A DNA stretch of 64,000 nt. Source: Anaerocolumna sp. MB42-C2 (GTDB lineage: Bacteria > Bacillota > Clostridia > Lachnospirales > Lachnospiraceae). A model generated the notes under the pieces. The model was given only the letters and a program-made list of their open reading frames with translations, was not told the DNA's origin and made no database searches. Made by a program: the position numbers and the translations under genes. Location of the stretch: the NCBI RefSeq assembly GCF_030913705.1, contig NZ_CP133190.1, forward strand, positions 4,675,501-4,739,500, written 5' to 3'. Positions within the stretch are counted from its first letter, which is position 1, and each line of letters starts with the position of its first letter. Shown here piece after piece: positions 8,949 to 17,544 of the stretch.

Positions 8949-9533
8949 ATGTTTCATAAACAAGAGGATGACTTGAAATTAATTCATGGTTTGAAAGAAC
9001 GGGATGAAAATGCTTTAAATAGATGTATTAACCGATACCATTCTTATGTTTCCTATATAGTTGGTAATATTATTGGTAAATCTTTACCGCAGGAGGATAA
9101 AGAAGAGATTATTATGGATGTCTTTCTGGCTATTTGGAACCATGCTGATTCCATTGATCCGGATATGTATCCAAGTCTTAAACCATATATTGGAGCGATT
9201 GCACGGAATAAATCAAAAAATAAACTAAGATCCCTGTCTAAATATAATACGATTTTACTTGATGATGAAATTCTAATTGTTAGCAATGATTTTACGGAAA
9301 GTATTATAAAAAGCGAAATAAAAGAAATCTTACTTGAAGCAATCAATATGTTAAGTAAGGAAGAACGTGTTTGCTTTTTAAAATATTACTATTACCAAAA
9401 ACCAATCCGTATCATTGCAGAAGAAACTAACCTAAAGGAATCTACGATAAAGTCAAAGCTTTCAAGAGGCAGAAAAAAACTAAAAGAATTATTAGATCGA
9501 AAGGGGTATAATTATGAAGATTTTAATATCTGA
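8949..9533 (+). CDS. RNA polymerase sigma-70 family factor, ECF type
   Basis: 194-aa sigma factor with region 2 (EEIIMDVFLAIWNHAD, about residues 52-67) and region 4 near the C-terminus, where the helix-turn-helix reads IAEETNLKESTIKSKLSRGR. There is no region 1.1 or 3, as in ECF factors. It starts at ATG 8949 after AAAGGGGTGG. The last 20 bases overlap the next gene, a membrane protein placed where anti-sigma factors usually lie. Probably senses an envelope or extracellular signal and drives its own operon; targets are unknown. Confidence 0.9.
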   Translation: MFHKQEDDLKLIHGLKERDENALNRCINRYHSYVSYIVGNIIGKSLPQEDKEEIIMDVFLAIWNHADSIDPDMYPSLKPYIGAIARNKSKNKLRSLSKYNTILLDDEILIVSNDFTESIIKSEIKEILLEAINMLSKEERVCFLKYYYYQKPIRIIAEETNLKESTIKSKLSRGRKKLKELLDRKGYNYEDFNI

Positions 9534-10308
9534 TGTGCTTCAGGAATTAGATGAAAATCTTATTGAAGATTTGATCTGGGATAAACGGGACAGGGTAAAA
9601 GCCTCCAAATTTAAGTTAAAATGGAGACTCAGGAAGAAAATAAATAAAAGAATATTCTGGTATAAGCTAAGTTTAGATATGATATGTCTCGTGCTATTGA
9701 TATCTATCCTGCCTATTACAGCAAAGGCTGCAATTAATTTTATCTTAACTCATTCTGCTATAGTTAATGATACTAACAGAAATTTAATTGGTACGGAAAT
9801 TACTGATAAAAATTATATCGTATATAGTAACGGTACTTATAAAAATTCTAATGGAGAAGTCATTGACTTTGATAAACTTGCGAAGGGACAGGATAAGATA
9901 CCAGATAACAGGATAATTAAAGAGATACGGCCGGATGATCTCTCTCCATCTTCTATTGTCGAAATAATAACGAATAAGATAAATAAGAAAGCATATTCTT
10001 CCCCAGAGATTATGTTAGTTAATAATTCAGCCAGTATATTGACGAAAGAAGACGGAGCCGGCTTTCATTTAAAAAAAGGAGATACAATAGAGTATAACTT
10101 TGAAAAATACAAGTCTAAAGTAGTAGAACAACAAACTTTGATTATCGGTTATGTAAAAGATGGCATAATGTATCAGGGGGAAAGCTATAATGATTTAACG
10201 GATTCCTACATTTTAAAAGCACAGGATGACGGTGAGTATTTCATATACCTTCTCAGTGCAAGTTCGGATTACCTTACCTTAAAAAAAGGTAAATTAATTC
10301 AGAACTAA
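9514..10308 (+). CDS. Membrane protein, probable anti-sigma factor
   Basis: 264 aa. A basic cytoplasmic N-terminal part of about 50 residues is followed by one transmembrane helix at about 50-74 (LDMICLVLLISILPITAKAAI) and an external part of about 190 residues. It begins inside the sigma gene (20-base overlap, ribosome site AAAGGGG), so the two are translationally coupled. That order and topology, not a recognised domain, is the basis for the anti-sigma call. No zinc-finger motif (HxxxCxxC) is seen. The outer part resembles no family I can name. Confidence 0.7.
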   Translation: MKILISDVLQELDENLIEDLIWDKRDRVKASKFKLKWRLRKKINKRIFWYKLSLDMICLVLLISILPITAKAAINFILTHSAIVNDTNRNLIGTEITDKNYIVYSNGTYKNSNGEVIDFDKLAKGQDKIPDNRIIKEIRPDDLSPSSIVEIITNKINKKAYSSPEIMLVNNSASILTKEDGAGFHLKKGDTIEYNFEKYKSKVVEQQTLIIGYVKDGIMYQGESYNDLTDSYILKAQDDGEYFIYLLSASSDYLTLKKGKLIQN

Positions 10309-10660
10309 AATTAATGTTTTGTAATGAAAGTAAAATCAGTGTTGGAAATTAAAGTTCATCTGTGGAAGATATTACTAAAACATGATATAATGAAAGCGTA
10401 GTACTTTCGGACATTGCAAGCTTGCTTGAAATTCCGATTCGAGTAACAAGAACGAAACAAGTTTTATGTTCCTGATATAATAAGAGAGGAATTTAAAAGA
10501 TTGTAATAAGTATAATACGAGGACGTAACGATGGGCTGTTCTATTGGATAGCCCATCTCTTATATTTCTTATATAATGGTCTCTGTCATTTTGGAGCAGA
10601 TGCAAAAGTTTTATAATAATTCAAAATACTCTATTATTGATTTTGGGAGGTAACTTAAGA
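10309..10660. other. Intergenic region between the sigma operon and the kinase
   Basis: 352 bases without a convincing gene. It holds a terminator-like hairpin at 10530-10557 and a GGGAGG ribosome site at 10645-10650 serving the kinase. I see no clear promoter match. Confidence 0.5.
10530..10570 (+). terminator. Intrinsic terminator candidate upstream of the kinase
   Basis: GATGGGCT and AGCCCATC form an eight-base perfect stem around 12 bases, then a T-rich run TCTTATATTTCTT. It probably ends the sigma/anti-sigma transcript, 220 bases downstream of the last stop. Confidence 0.65.
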
Positions 10661-12529
10661 ATGTTATTTAGTAAAAGCAATCTAATACATAGCGGTAATC
10701 TGTTAAAAAAACCCGTATCTCTACGAAGAAGACTCTTATTTTTAGTAGTGATCTGCTGGATTGTACCTGTTTTAATATTGTTCTTATTTATGAGCCTGTA
10801 TTACCGGAAAAGTATTATGGATAAAACCGAGACCTTGATGGAAGAAAGTCTGAAAAACTTTACTACATTTCATTCTCAAAAGGTAGATGAAGCAATTATC
10901 ATATCCAAGAAAACATCCTATGAATTGATAATTGAAAAAGCCTGGAAACGGTTGAAAGCCGGAGATATTTCCGACGCAGAATTTTACAGAGTGGTTATCG
11001 GTAATTTAAAAAGTAAATATTATAATGATAACCGATTTATCATATCTGTTTTTTATCTGTCCGATTATCCGGACCGGCTCTATTATACCTCAAGAAAACC
11101 AACCGGTTACATCAATACATATAAGGAAGAAGTAAAGGAGGAAGCGAATAAAATTACGGCTGAGGATACTTCCGATGCCCATATAAAAATCATTAACGGG
11201 AAAATCTATATTATCCGGAATCTATATACCACAACAAATTATACTAAATTCGGTACTCTGGTAGTGGAATTAAATACAGGTAAATTATTTGAGGGTATTT
11301 CTTTAAATAAAGATTATGGATTTGGGTTTTTTATTAATGATACGGATTCCATGGTTCTTTATGATAAAAAATCTGAAAATGAAATGATTGCGCCCATTTT
11401 AAAGAAATTAGAACAAAAGTATTCGAAACATAAAAATCGTAAAATGGATAAGGTAGAGGATAGTATATATACTGCTTTGATATATCAGCAGAAGTTTGAT
11501 GACTACCATCTGGGTGCTGTTTTAATTGCTAATAAAAACACGATTTATTCCGAGCTGATTGCATTAAGTTATATCATGATTCTTATTTTTCTCATAATAA
11601 TTCCGGTATTTATCTATATGTTATATTTTATAGCCAGACATATTACTGCCCCTATGGGACGTATGATTGAAGCCTCCAAAGAGATGGAACAAGGCAAGAT
11701 CGGTATGCAGATTGAGGGAGAGCCCATGCCCAATGCAGAATTTGCTTACCTTTCGGATTCCTTTAACCGAATGTCCAGTGAAGTAAAGTATTTATTTGAC
11801 TACGCTTATAATGAAAAGTTAGCCAGAAAGGAAGCCAAAATTATTGCACTGCAATCCCAGATAAACCCCCACTTTCTTAATAATACGCTGGAAATGATGA
11901 ATTGGCAGGCAAGGATGGCAGGGGACGCAGCCGTATCAAAAATGATTGAAGCATTGGGTACCTTACTGGATTACAGTATGGACCGTTCCAATAAAAGGCT
12001 GATAAATCTTGCAGAAGAATTAAGATGTGCTGATGCTTACTTTTATATAATATCCATGCGGTTCGGACAAAGGCTTCGGGTTGAGAAGGAAGTAGACCAG
12101 ACACTTTTACAGCTTCCGGTGCCTCAGTTAATTCTTCAGCCTATTCTGGAAAACGCTGTGGTTCACGGAATAGAGGCAGTAAAATCCGGAACCATTAAAT
12201 TAAAAGTATATAAGGAAAACGGGAATGTCATACTACAAGTTATTAATTCCGGTAAGAGGATGAGCAATGAGGATGTGGATAGGGTAAAAGAAATTCTTGA
12301 GGGAAAGACAGGCAGTATTCCGAATGGTAAAGGAAAGCATATTTCTCTTGGTATCCGTAATGTGAATGAAAGAATAAAACTGATTTACGGTGATGAATAT
12401 GGACTTACTATACTTCCCTTTGATGAGTCGTATACGGTTTCAACCATAATCATTCCTTTCGAGATGCCTCTGGATTCCGAAAAGGGAAAATTACTGAACA
12501 ATATACTGAATAACCCCAATTATAAATAG
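10661..12529 (+). CDS. YesM-type sensor histidine kinase
   Basis: 622-aa membrane kinase: helix at about 24-47, an extracellular sensor of roughly 250 residues, a second helix around 290-315, a HAMP segment, then the His_kinase motif SQINPHFLNNTLEMMNWQ with His404 and an ATPase N-box ILQPILENAVVHG. ATG 10661 is preferred over TTG 10637 because GGGAGG sits ten bases before it. The usual Tyr in HFLYNTL is Asn here. The neighbouring genes are a sugar importer and, beyond it, an AraC-type response regulator (16378), which is its likely partner although the two are 3.8 kb apart. Confidence 0.9.
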   Translation: MLFSKSNLIHSGNLLKKPVSLRRRLLFLVVICWIVPVLILFLFMSLYYRKSIMDKTETLMEESLKNFTTFHSQKVDEAIIISKKTSYELIIEKAWKRLKAGDISDAEFYRVVIGNLKSKYYNDNRFIISVFYLSDYPDRLYYTSRKPTGYINTYKEEVKEEANKITAEDTSDAHIKIINGKIYIIRNLYTTTNYTKFGTLVVELNTGKLFEGISLNKDYGFGFFINDTDSMVLYDKKSENEMIAPILKKLEQKYSKHKNRKMDKVEDSIYTALIYQQKFDDYHLGAVLIANKNTIYSELIALSYIMILIFLIIIPVFIYMLYFIARHITAPMGRMIEASKEMEQGKIGMQIEGEPMPNAEFAYLSDSFNRMSSEVKYLFDYAYNEKLARKEAKIIALQSQINPHFLNNTLEMMNWQARMAGDAAVSKMIEALGTLLDYSMDRSNKRLINLAEELRCADAYFYIISMRFGQRLRVEKEVDQTLLQLPVPQLILQPILENAVVHGIEAVKSGTIKLKVYKENGNVILQVINSGKRMSNEDVDRVKEILEGKTGSIPNGKGKHISLGIRNVNERIKLIYGDEYGLTILPFDESYTVSTIIIPFEMPLDSEKGKLLNNILNNPNYK

Positions 12530-12873
12530 CGTAAATGATTTGTTTGACATAACCCAGTTTTATCTTATGCTTGAATAAGAGCTTATATATACATAAAATT
12601 TAATTTAAGGATTTTGTCGGTCAAATCATAAAATCATTTAGTTTCGTTTATTCCGGTTTACATGCAGAAAATGTGGAAAAATGTATGTTTTGAAAGCTTA
12701 AATTATACTAAAATAAGCAGTTTTGCAAATTCTGTTAAATATAGCAAGAATGAACAAATAATGTCAAGATGAACAAATGTATTTTGTGGGAATTGTTAGT
12801 ATAATACAGTTATACCAATGAGAGTTACTCTCATCGTTGTAGAAATTATAATTTCATATCGGGAGGAATATTT
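12530..12873 (+). promoter_or_regulatory. Promoter region of the first sugar-importer operon
   Basis: Direct repeat ATGAACAAAT at 12750-12759 and 12769-12778 (19-bp spacing), each preceded by CAAG, as expected for a two-site AraC-type response regulator. TATAAT follows about 20 bases later, near 12800, with a poor -35, the usual form of an activated promoter. A perfect hairpin ATGAGAGT-T-ACTCTCAT (12818-12834) lies in the leader, then GGGAGG before the ATG at 12874. Confidence 0.55.
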
Positions 12874-14250
12874 ATGAAGAATGTTAAAAAATACCTATCC
12901 ATTCTTTTGGCAGTTGTATTAATGGCTTCACTTGTGACTGCATGTGGTAAAAAACCGGCAGTAAAAGAGACTGCACAGGAAACGGCACAGGAAACTACAC
13001 AAAGCGCTAAAGAAGATTCTGCGTCAGCAGATACTACTTCAGAACCGGCAGCTACACAAGAACCGGCAGCACAGAATCCAGTAACTTTAACAACAGTATC
13101 CATGTTCGGCGGTACGGATCCCAATGCTGGTAATTATCAGGCAATTAACGATCAGTTTCTGAAAGATTTTTCTTACATAACCTTAGAAGATGATTCCCAA
13201 TCATCTGACCAGGACTGGAAGACAAAAATAGCAGCTGATTTTGCTGTAGGTAATGAACCGGATGTGATTCAATATTTTACAGATGCCAATGCTAGTGACG
13301 TATTAGCTGCCGATAAATTTGTTACCATTGAAGAAATTAAAGCAGAATATCCTGATTATGCAAAGGATACTCTGGATACGGCTCTTAAAGCCGCAGCTAA
13401 TCCGGACGGAGTACAAAGAGCAGTACCAACTACAGGTTATTGGGAGGGATTATTCTGTAATAAAGATTTATTTGACAAATATAGTCTTGAACTTCCAACT
13501 GATTGGGATAAGATGACAAAAGCAATCGAAACTTTTAAAGCAAATGACATTGTACCGATTGCTGTATCCTTAAATAATGTACCTCATTACTGGGTAGAGT
13601 TCCTAATGCTGTCAGCAGCCGGTCCGGAAGGTTATACTACAGTTCCTACGGAAGCTCCTGAAGATTGGGTAAAAGGTCTTTCCATGTTTAAAACTTTAAG
13701 AGATATGGGAGCTTTTCCTGAAGATACCGATACCATTGATAATGACTTAGCAGGTGAGTTATTTAAAAATAAACAGGCAGCAATGCAGTTAGATGGTTCC
13801 TGGTATGCAGGCGGTATACCGGATCAGGATAATACCGTCGTAGTAGCATTTCCTACAATACCCGGAGGCAAAGCGGTGTCCGGTGCTATGGTAGGCGGTA
13901 TTTCCTCCGGTTTCTATATTACGAAAAAAGCCTGGGAAGATCCGGATAAGAAAGATGCTGCGGTTAAATTTGTTATGGCACACACCAATAAAGAATCCGT
14001 AACAAAATACTGGGGCGGTAATGGCCAGGCCGCTTGTGCGGTTGAACCGATTGATAATATGACCCCACTTGGAATTTCAGGCCTTGATTACAGCAGTGCA
14101 GCTACCAGCATCAGTGCACCCACTGATTCAAGGATTTCCCAGGAAGCTTATAATACATTAATATCCGGTATTGTTGGAGTATCCACAGGAGATGTTGATC
14201 CGGCCGATCTATTAAAGGAAGTTCTGTCTGTAAATTCAAGTAAAAAATAA
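12874..14250 (+). CDS. Sugar ABC transporter substrate-binding lipoprotein (family 1)
   Basis: 458-aa extracellular binding protein. Signal peptide with lipobox LVTACGKKP (acylated Cys about residue 24), a Thr/Glu/Ala-rich tether to about residue 70, then the solute-binding fold of family 1 (MalE/UgpB-like; features such as GNEPDVIQYFTDAN, GYWEGLFCNKDLF and AMQLDGSWYAGGI). It lies first in an operon with two permeases at 14499 and 15393 and is followed by a 248-base gap, which often lowers permease output relative to binding protein. No ATPase gene is present nearby. The ligand is probably an oligosaccharide. Confidence 0.92.
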   Translation: MKNVKKYLSILLAVVLMASLVTACGKKPAVKETAQETAQETTQSAKEDSASADTTSEPAATQEPAAQNPVTLTTVSMFGGTDPNAGNYQAINDQFLKDFSYITLEDDSQSSDQDWKTKIAADFAVGNEPDVIQYFTDANASDVLAADKFVTIEEIKAEYPDYAKDTLDTALKAAANPDGVQRAVPTTGYWEGLFCNKDLFDKYSLELPTDWDKMTKAIETFKANDIVPIAVSLNNVPHYWVEFLMLSAAGPEGYTTVPTEAPEDWVKGLSMFKTLRDMGAFPEDTDTIDNDLAGELFKNKQAAMQLDGSWYAGGIPDQDNTVVVAFPTIPGGKAVSGAMVGGISSGFYITKKAWEDPDKKDAAVKFVMAHTNKESVTKYWGGNGQAACAVEPIDNMTPLGISGLDYSSAATSISAPTDSRISQEAYNTLISGIVGVSTGDVDPADLLKEVLSVNSSKK

Positions 14251-14286
14251 GTGAAACGGCTGTTACAAATTCTTTGAAGTATAAAC

Positions 14287-14485
14287 TTGCAAATAGATAT
14301 GCGGATGCGTATACGAATGGGGAATACGTATGCGAAGAGGAACCGCAAACGAATAAGAAAGCATGCAAATAGACAGGCGAGTAACTTTTGGGATTTTGTA
14401 GCAGCCTCTTTTAAGATTTTTACAAATAGAAATTGCGAAACATTCTGTTGCATTCACATAACATTATTTGCAATAGACAGACGAA
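14287..14485 (+). repeat. Degenerate repeats between binding protein and permease
   Basis: Four loosely related units built on CAAATAGA...GCGA: TGCAAATAGATATGCGG (14288), ATGCAAATAGACAGGCGA (14363), ACAAATAGAAATTGCGAA (14422) and TTGCAATAGACAGACGAA (14468). The last one runs into the ribosome site of the permease. An imperfect inverted pair around ATACG lies at 14308-14336. Function unknown; possibly an RNA element setting the ratio of the two products. Confidence 0.4.
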
Positions 14486-14498
14486 AGGCAGGTTATTA

Positions 14499-15380
14499 AT
14501 GCTATATAAGAAGAAATTACCCCTACTTGTTTTTTTATTACCTGGATTTATTTTAATGTTGATATTTCTGTATGAACCCTTTATAGAAAATATAATTAAC
14601 AGCTTTTATGATATGACCACGTTTGTAAGGATGCCGGGCCAGGAATGGAAATTCCTTGGGCTGGATAATTTTAAAAAGCTGTTTACTGATCCGAAGATCA
14701 GGATAGCAATTATTAATTCCTTTAAAATGATGGGACTGACCATAATATTTCAGGTAGGCATCGCATTTATACTTGCTGTTCTTGTAAGTAACATAAAACG
14801 CGGACAACAATTTTTCAGAACCGTTTACTTTTTTCCTATTGTAATTTCTGCAACAGCAATCGGACTTATATTTAAATTATTTTATGCATACAACGGCGGT
14901 ATGCTAAACCAATTATTAAAAGCACTGGATTTAAAACCTATTAACTGGCTGGCTCCAAGTATTGCTTTTATTATGGTTTCCATACCTACTTTATGGAGTT
15001 ATGTAGGTTTTTATTTTGTAATTATGCTGACCGGACTCAGTGATATTTCCGATGATGTGTATGAAGCGGCGGCCATTGACGGCTGCACTAAATTTAAACA
15101 GGTATTTTACATTACCATCCCTCTTCTTCGGGGAGTAATCTGTACCTGTATCACTTTAGGCGTAACAGGTGCCTTAAAAGTATTTGATTTACCATGGGTT
15201 ATTGTACCGAAAGGTGCTCCTCAGGGTGTAACTCATTTTCTGGGTACCTATATGTATGAACAGACCTTTACTATAAGCAATATTGATTACGGCTCAACCA
15301 TAGCACTGGTAATTGTAGTATTTGGGCTTATTGTAGCGCAGATAACATCAAAAATATTAAAACCGGATGCAAATCTGTAA
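14499..15380 (+). CDS. Sugar ABC transporter permease (MalF type)
   Basis: 293-aa inner-membrane permease with six hydrophobic segments and the cytoplasmic ATPase-contact loop EAAAIDGCTKFKQVFYITIP (EAA motif). ATG 14499 is preferred over the longer frame from 14433, because AAAGGCAGG lies just upstream and the protein then begins MLYKKKLPLLVFLLPG, typical of the family. It pairs with the permease at 15393 (12 bases downstream). The importer needs an ATPase, none of which is encoded here. Confidence 0.92.
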   Translation: MLYKKKLPLLVFLLPGFILMLIFLYEPFIENIINSFYDMTTFVRMPGQEWKFLGLDNFKKLFTDPKIRIAIINSFKMMGLTIIFQVGIAFILAVLVSNIKRGQQFFRTVYFFPIVISATAIGLIFKLFYAYNGGMLNQLLKALDLKPINWLAPSIAFIMVSIPTLWSYVGFYFVIMLTGLSDISDDVYEAAAIDGCTKFKQVFYITIPLLRGVICTCITLGVTGALKVFDLPWVIVPKGAPQGVTHFLGTYMYEQTFTISNIDYGSTIALVIVVFGLIVAQITSKILKPDANL

Positions 15381-15392
15381 GGAGGGGTACAA

Positions 15393-16244
15393 TTGTCTCA
15401 AATTAAAGCAAAAGGAAAGAAAGAGTTTTCCATAACCCGTGTGCTAATTTATTTTATTTTGATCTTTTGGGCTGTTACAACTGTATTTCCCTTTATATGG
15501 GTTTTAAATAACTCCTTTAAACCCTCTCGAGAGGTTGTAAATAGTACTTTCTCGCTTCCTAAAGAATTCACACTGGATAACTACACCAATGCTTTTAGTA
15601 AGCAAAATATTTTAGTTTCTTATGAAAACAGTTTAATTATTTCCGGTAGTGTTACCATTGCTGTAATGATTTTGTCCACTATGATGGCTTTTGCCATGAC
15701 ACGTTATCATTTTAAGGGGAAAACACTGATTAATTCCTTAATTGTGGGAAGCCTTATGTTTCCGGCTTTCTCTACCATCATTCCGGTATTTAAAATGATG
15801 ACGGGGATGGAACTCTTAAATAAACCTTTAAGTGTTATTCTGCCCCAGGTTGCGGGTAATTTAAGTTTTGCAACTATAGTAATGATGGGATTCTTAAGGG
15901 GACTGCCTCTTGAGATGGAGGAAGCGGCTTATATGGAAGGAGCAGGTGTTGGTAATGTATTTACCAGGATTATCATGCCTTTGTCCAGACCATCTATGGC
16001 TACCGTAGCTATATTTTGCTTTTTGTGGTCCTATAACGATTTATTTACCCAGTTGATTATGATCAGAAAAAGAGCCAAATATCCCATCAGTACCCTGCTA
16101 AATGAAATCAGTTCCAAATACGGGACGGATTACGGTCTTATGGCGGCTTCTGTAACACTTATAGTGATACCGGTTTTAATTGTTTATATATTTTTACAAA
16201 AGAACATCATCAAAGGATTGACAGCCGGCGCAATCAAAGGGTAG
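15393..16244 (+). CDS. Sugar ABC transporter permease (MalG type)
   Basis: 283-aa permease with six transmembrane segments and EAA loop EEAAYMEGAGVGNVFTRIIMPLSRP. The start is TTG at 15393, supported by a strong AAGGAGGGG ending about five bases before it; no good ATG lies nearby. It ends AGAIKG, the usual C-terminus of MalG-like proteins. Second permease of the same importer. Confidence 0.92.
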   Translation: MSQIKAKGKKEFSITRVLIYFILIFWAVTTVFPFIWVLNNSFKPSREVVNSTFSLPKEFTLDNYTNAFSKQNILVSYENSLIISGSVTIAVMILSTMMAFAMTRYHFKGKTLINSLIVGSLMFPAFSTIIPVFKMMTGMELLNKPLSVILPQVAGNLSFATIVMMGFLRGLPLEMEEAAYMEGAGVGNVFTRIIMPLSRPSMATVAIFCFLWSYNDLFTQLIMIRKRAKYPISTLLNEISSKYGTDYGLMAASVTLIVIPVLIVYIFLQKNIIKGLTAGAIKG

Positions 16245-16271
16245 AATCAAGTTGAGAATATCAATTTTGGA

Positions 16272-16348
16272 ATATGTTATTAGGCGTTGTTGAATATTAA
16301 TAATGCATTCCTAAATGCAAAGGGATTAATGTCATTGGAATAACATAT
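16272..16348. promoter_or_regulatory. Nested inverted repeats between permease and response regulator
   Basis: ATATGTTATT (16272-16281) pairs with AATAACATAT (16339-16348), enclosing TGCATT-CCTA-AATGCA (16304-16319). No T-run follows. Perhaps a leaky terminator, attenuator or operator in front of the regulator gene. Confidence 0.4.
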
Positions 16349-16377
16349 GATCACAGCAGTCTCGGAAAAGGGGAAAT

Positions 16378-17151
16378 ATGTATAAAGTTGTTATTATTGA
16401 TGATGAGCCAATTATAGTAGAAGGAATATCCCGAATGATACCCTGGGATAAATTCGGTTGTCAGATTGTTGCCACCGCAAACGACGGTATAGAAGGAGCG
16501 GAAATAATCAGAGAACAGAAACCCAATATTCTATTCTCCGATGTGGCTATGCCGGGATTAGACGGCCTTAGTATGGTAGCGGGCTTAAAGTCAGAATTCC
16601 CTAATACTGAAATCAGTATATTAACCGGTTACCGTGACTTTGATTTTGCACAGAAGGCTATCCGCCTCGGAGTGACAAGATATCTTTTAAAACCTTCCAG
16701 TATGGATGAAATCAATGAAGCTATTGAAGCAATGGTCTTAAATCTAACAGCAAAACATATTATAGCGGAACCTGTGGAAATACAACCGGAGGAAGAAGAG
16801 AAAGAAGATAATAATGCTGCTGGCAGTTTCATCGTAAATAATGCAATTAAATACATAGAACTTAATTATGCTCATAAACTCACTCTCTCCGAAGTGGCTG
16901 AGAAAACTTATATCAGTCAATGGCATTTAAGTAAATTGCTTAATCGTCATATGGGGCAGAATTTTTCAGAGATATTAAACCATATTAGAATAAAGGAAGC
17001 GAAAGAATTATTAAAAGACCCTTCGCTGCGCATCGGGGATATTGCAGAGATGGTGGGATTTGTAGATATGGCTCATTTCTCAAGGGTATTTAAGAAGATA
17101 TTGGGTACTTCCGCGAACGAATACAGAAATAATGTTATTTCCAAGGAATAA
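16378..17151 (+). CDS. Response regulator with AraC-type DNA-binding domain
   Basis: 257 aa: receiver domain (acidic pair at Asp8-Asp9, phosphoacceptor Asp55 in FSDVAMPGLDGL, Lys in YLLKPSS), a short Glu-rich linker at about 130-145, then an AraC helix-turn-helix domain (EKTYISQWHLSKLLNRHMGQNF ... IAEMVGFVDMAHFSRVFKKILG). About half the length of a typical YesN because the middle domain is missing. ATG 16378 follows AAAAGGGG. Likely partner of the kinase at 10661 and activator of the importer promoter before 12874. Confidence 0.9.
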   Translation: MYKVVIIDDEPIIVEGISRMIPWDKFGCQIVATANDGIEGAEIIREQKPNILFSDVAMPGLDGLSMVAGLKSEFPNTEISILTGYRDFDFAQKAIRLGVTRYLLKPSSMDEINEAIEAMVLNLTAKHIIAEPVEIQPEEEEKEDNNAAGSFIVNNAIKYIELNYAHKLTLSEVAEKTYISQWHLSKLLNRHMGQNFSEILNHIRIKEAKELLKDPSLRIGDIAEMVGFVDMAHFSRVFKKILGTSANEYRNNVISKE

Positions 17152-17544
17152 AAGAATGAAAAATGAATATATATGCATATAGTTAATATGCGACACAATA
17201 TACTTAAAAATTAAAAAATCGGACAATAAATGAATTTATTTTGTTTAATGTCCGGTTTTTTGATGGTTTATATAAGGTGAAACAATAATAGTATACACAA
17301 AAATTTAAAATTATATAAGTATTACAAATACTCAGAAGAATACATTGTATAATGATACAAAATTATTGAAGTATACTATAATAATTGGCATTAAGTGAAA
17401 AATTGTTTAAAAATTGAATAAAAATTTAGAAAATTATATTGTATTTTCATGTAGAATATTGTAGAATTTTCTTATGCAGAAAAATGAATATAACTGAATT
17501 ATTAATAAAATTCAGTAGTATTATTGCATAAGGGAGGTTGTTTT
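17152..17544. other. Intergenic region upstream of the chemoreceptor
   Basis: 393 AT-rich bases. Apart from the terminator at 17213-17262 and the GGGAGG ribosome site of the chemoreceptor at 17532-17537, I see nothing definite and no clear sigma-28 (SigD) promoter. Confidence 0.5.
17213..17262 (+). terminator. Intrinsic terminator after the response regulator
   Basis: AAAAAATCGGACA pairs with TGTCCGGTTTTTT, giving a long stem whose 3' side ends in a T-run. Typical rho-independent terminator, about 60 bases after the stop. Confidence 0.85.
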
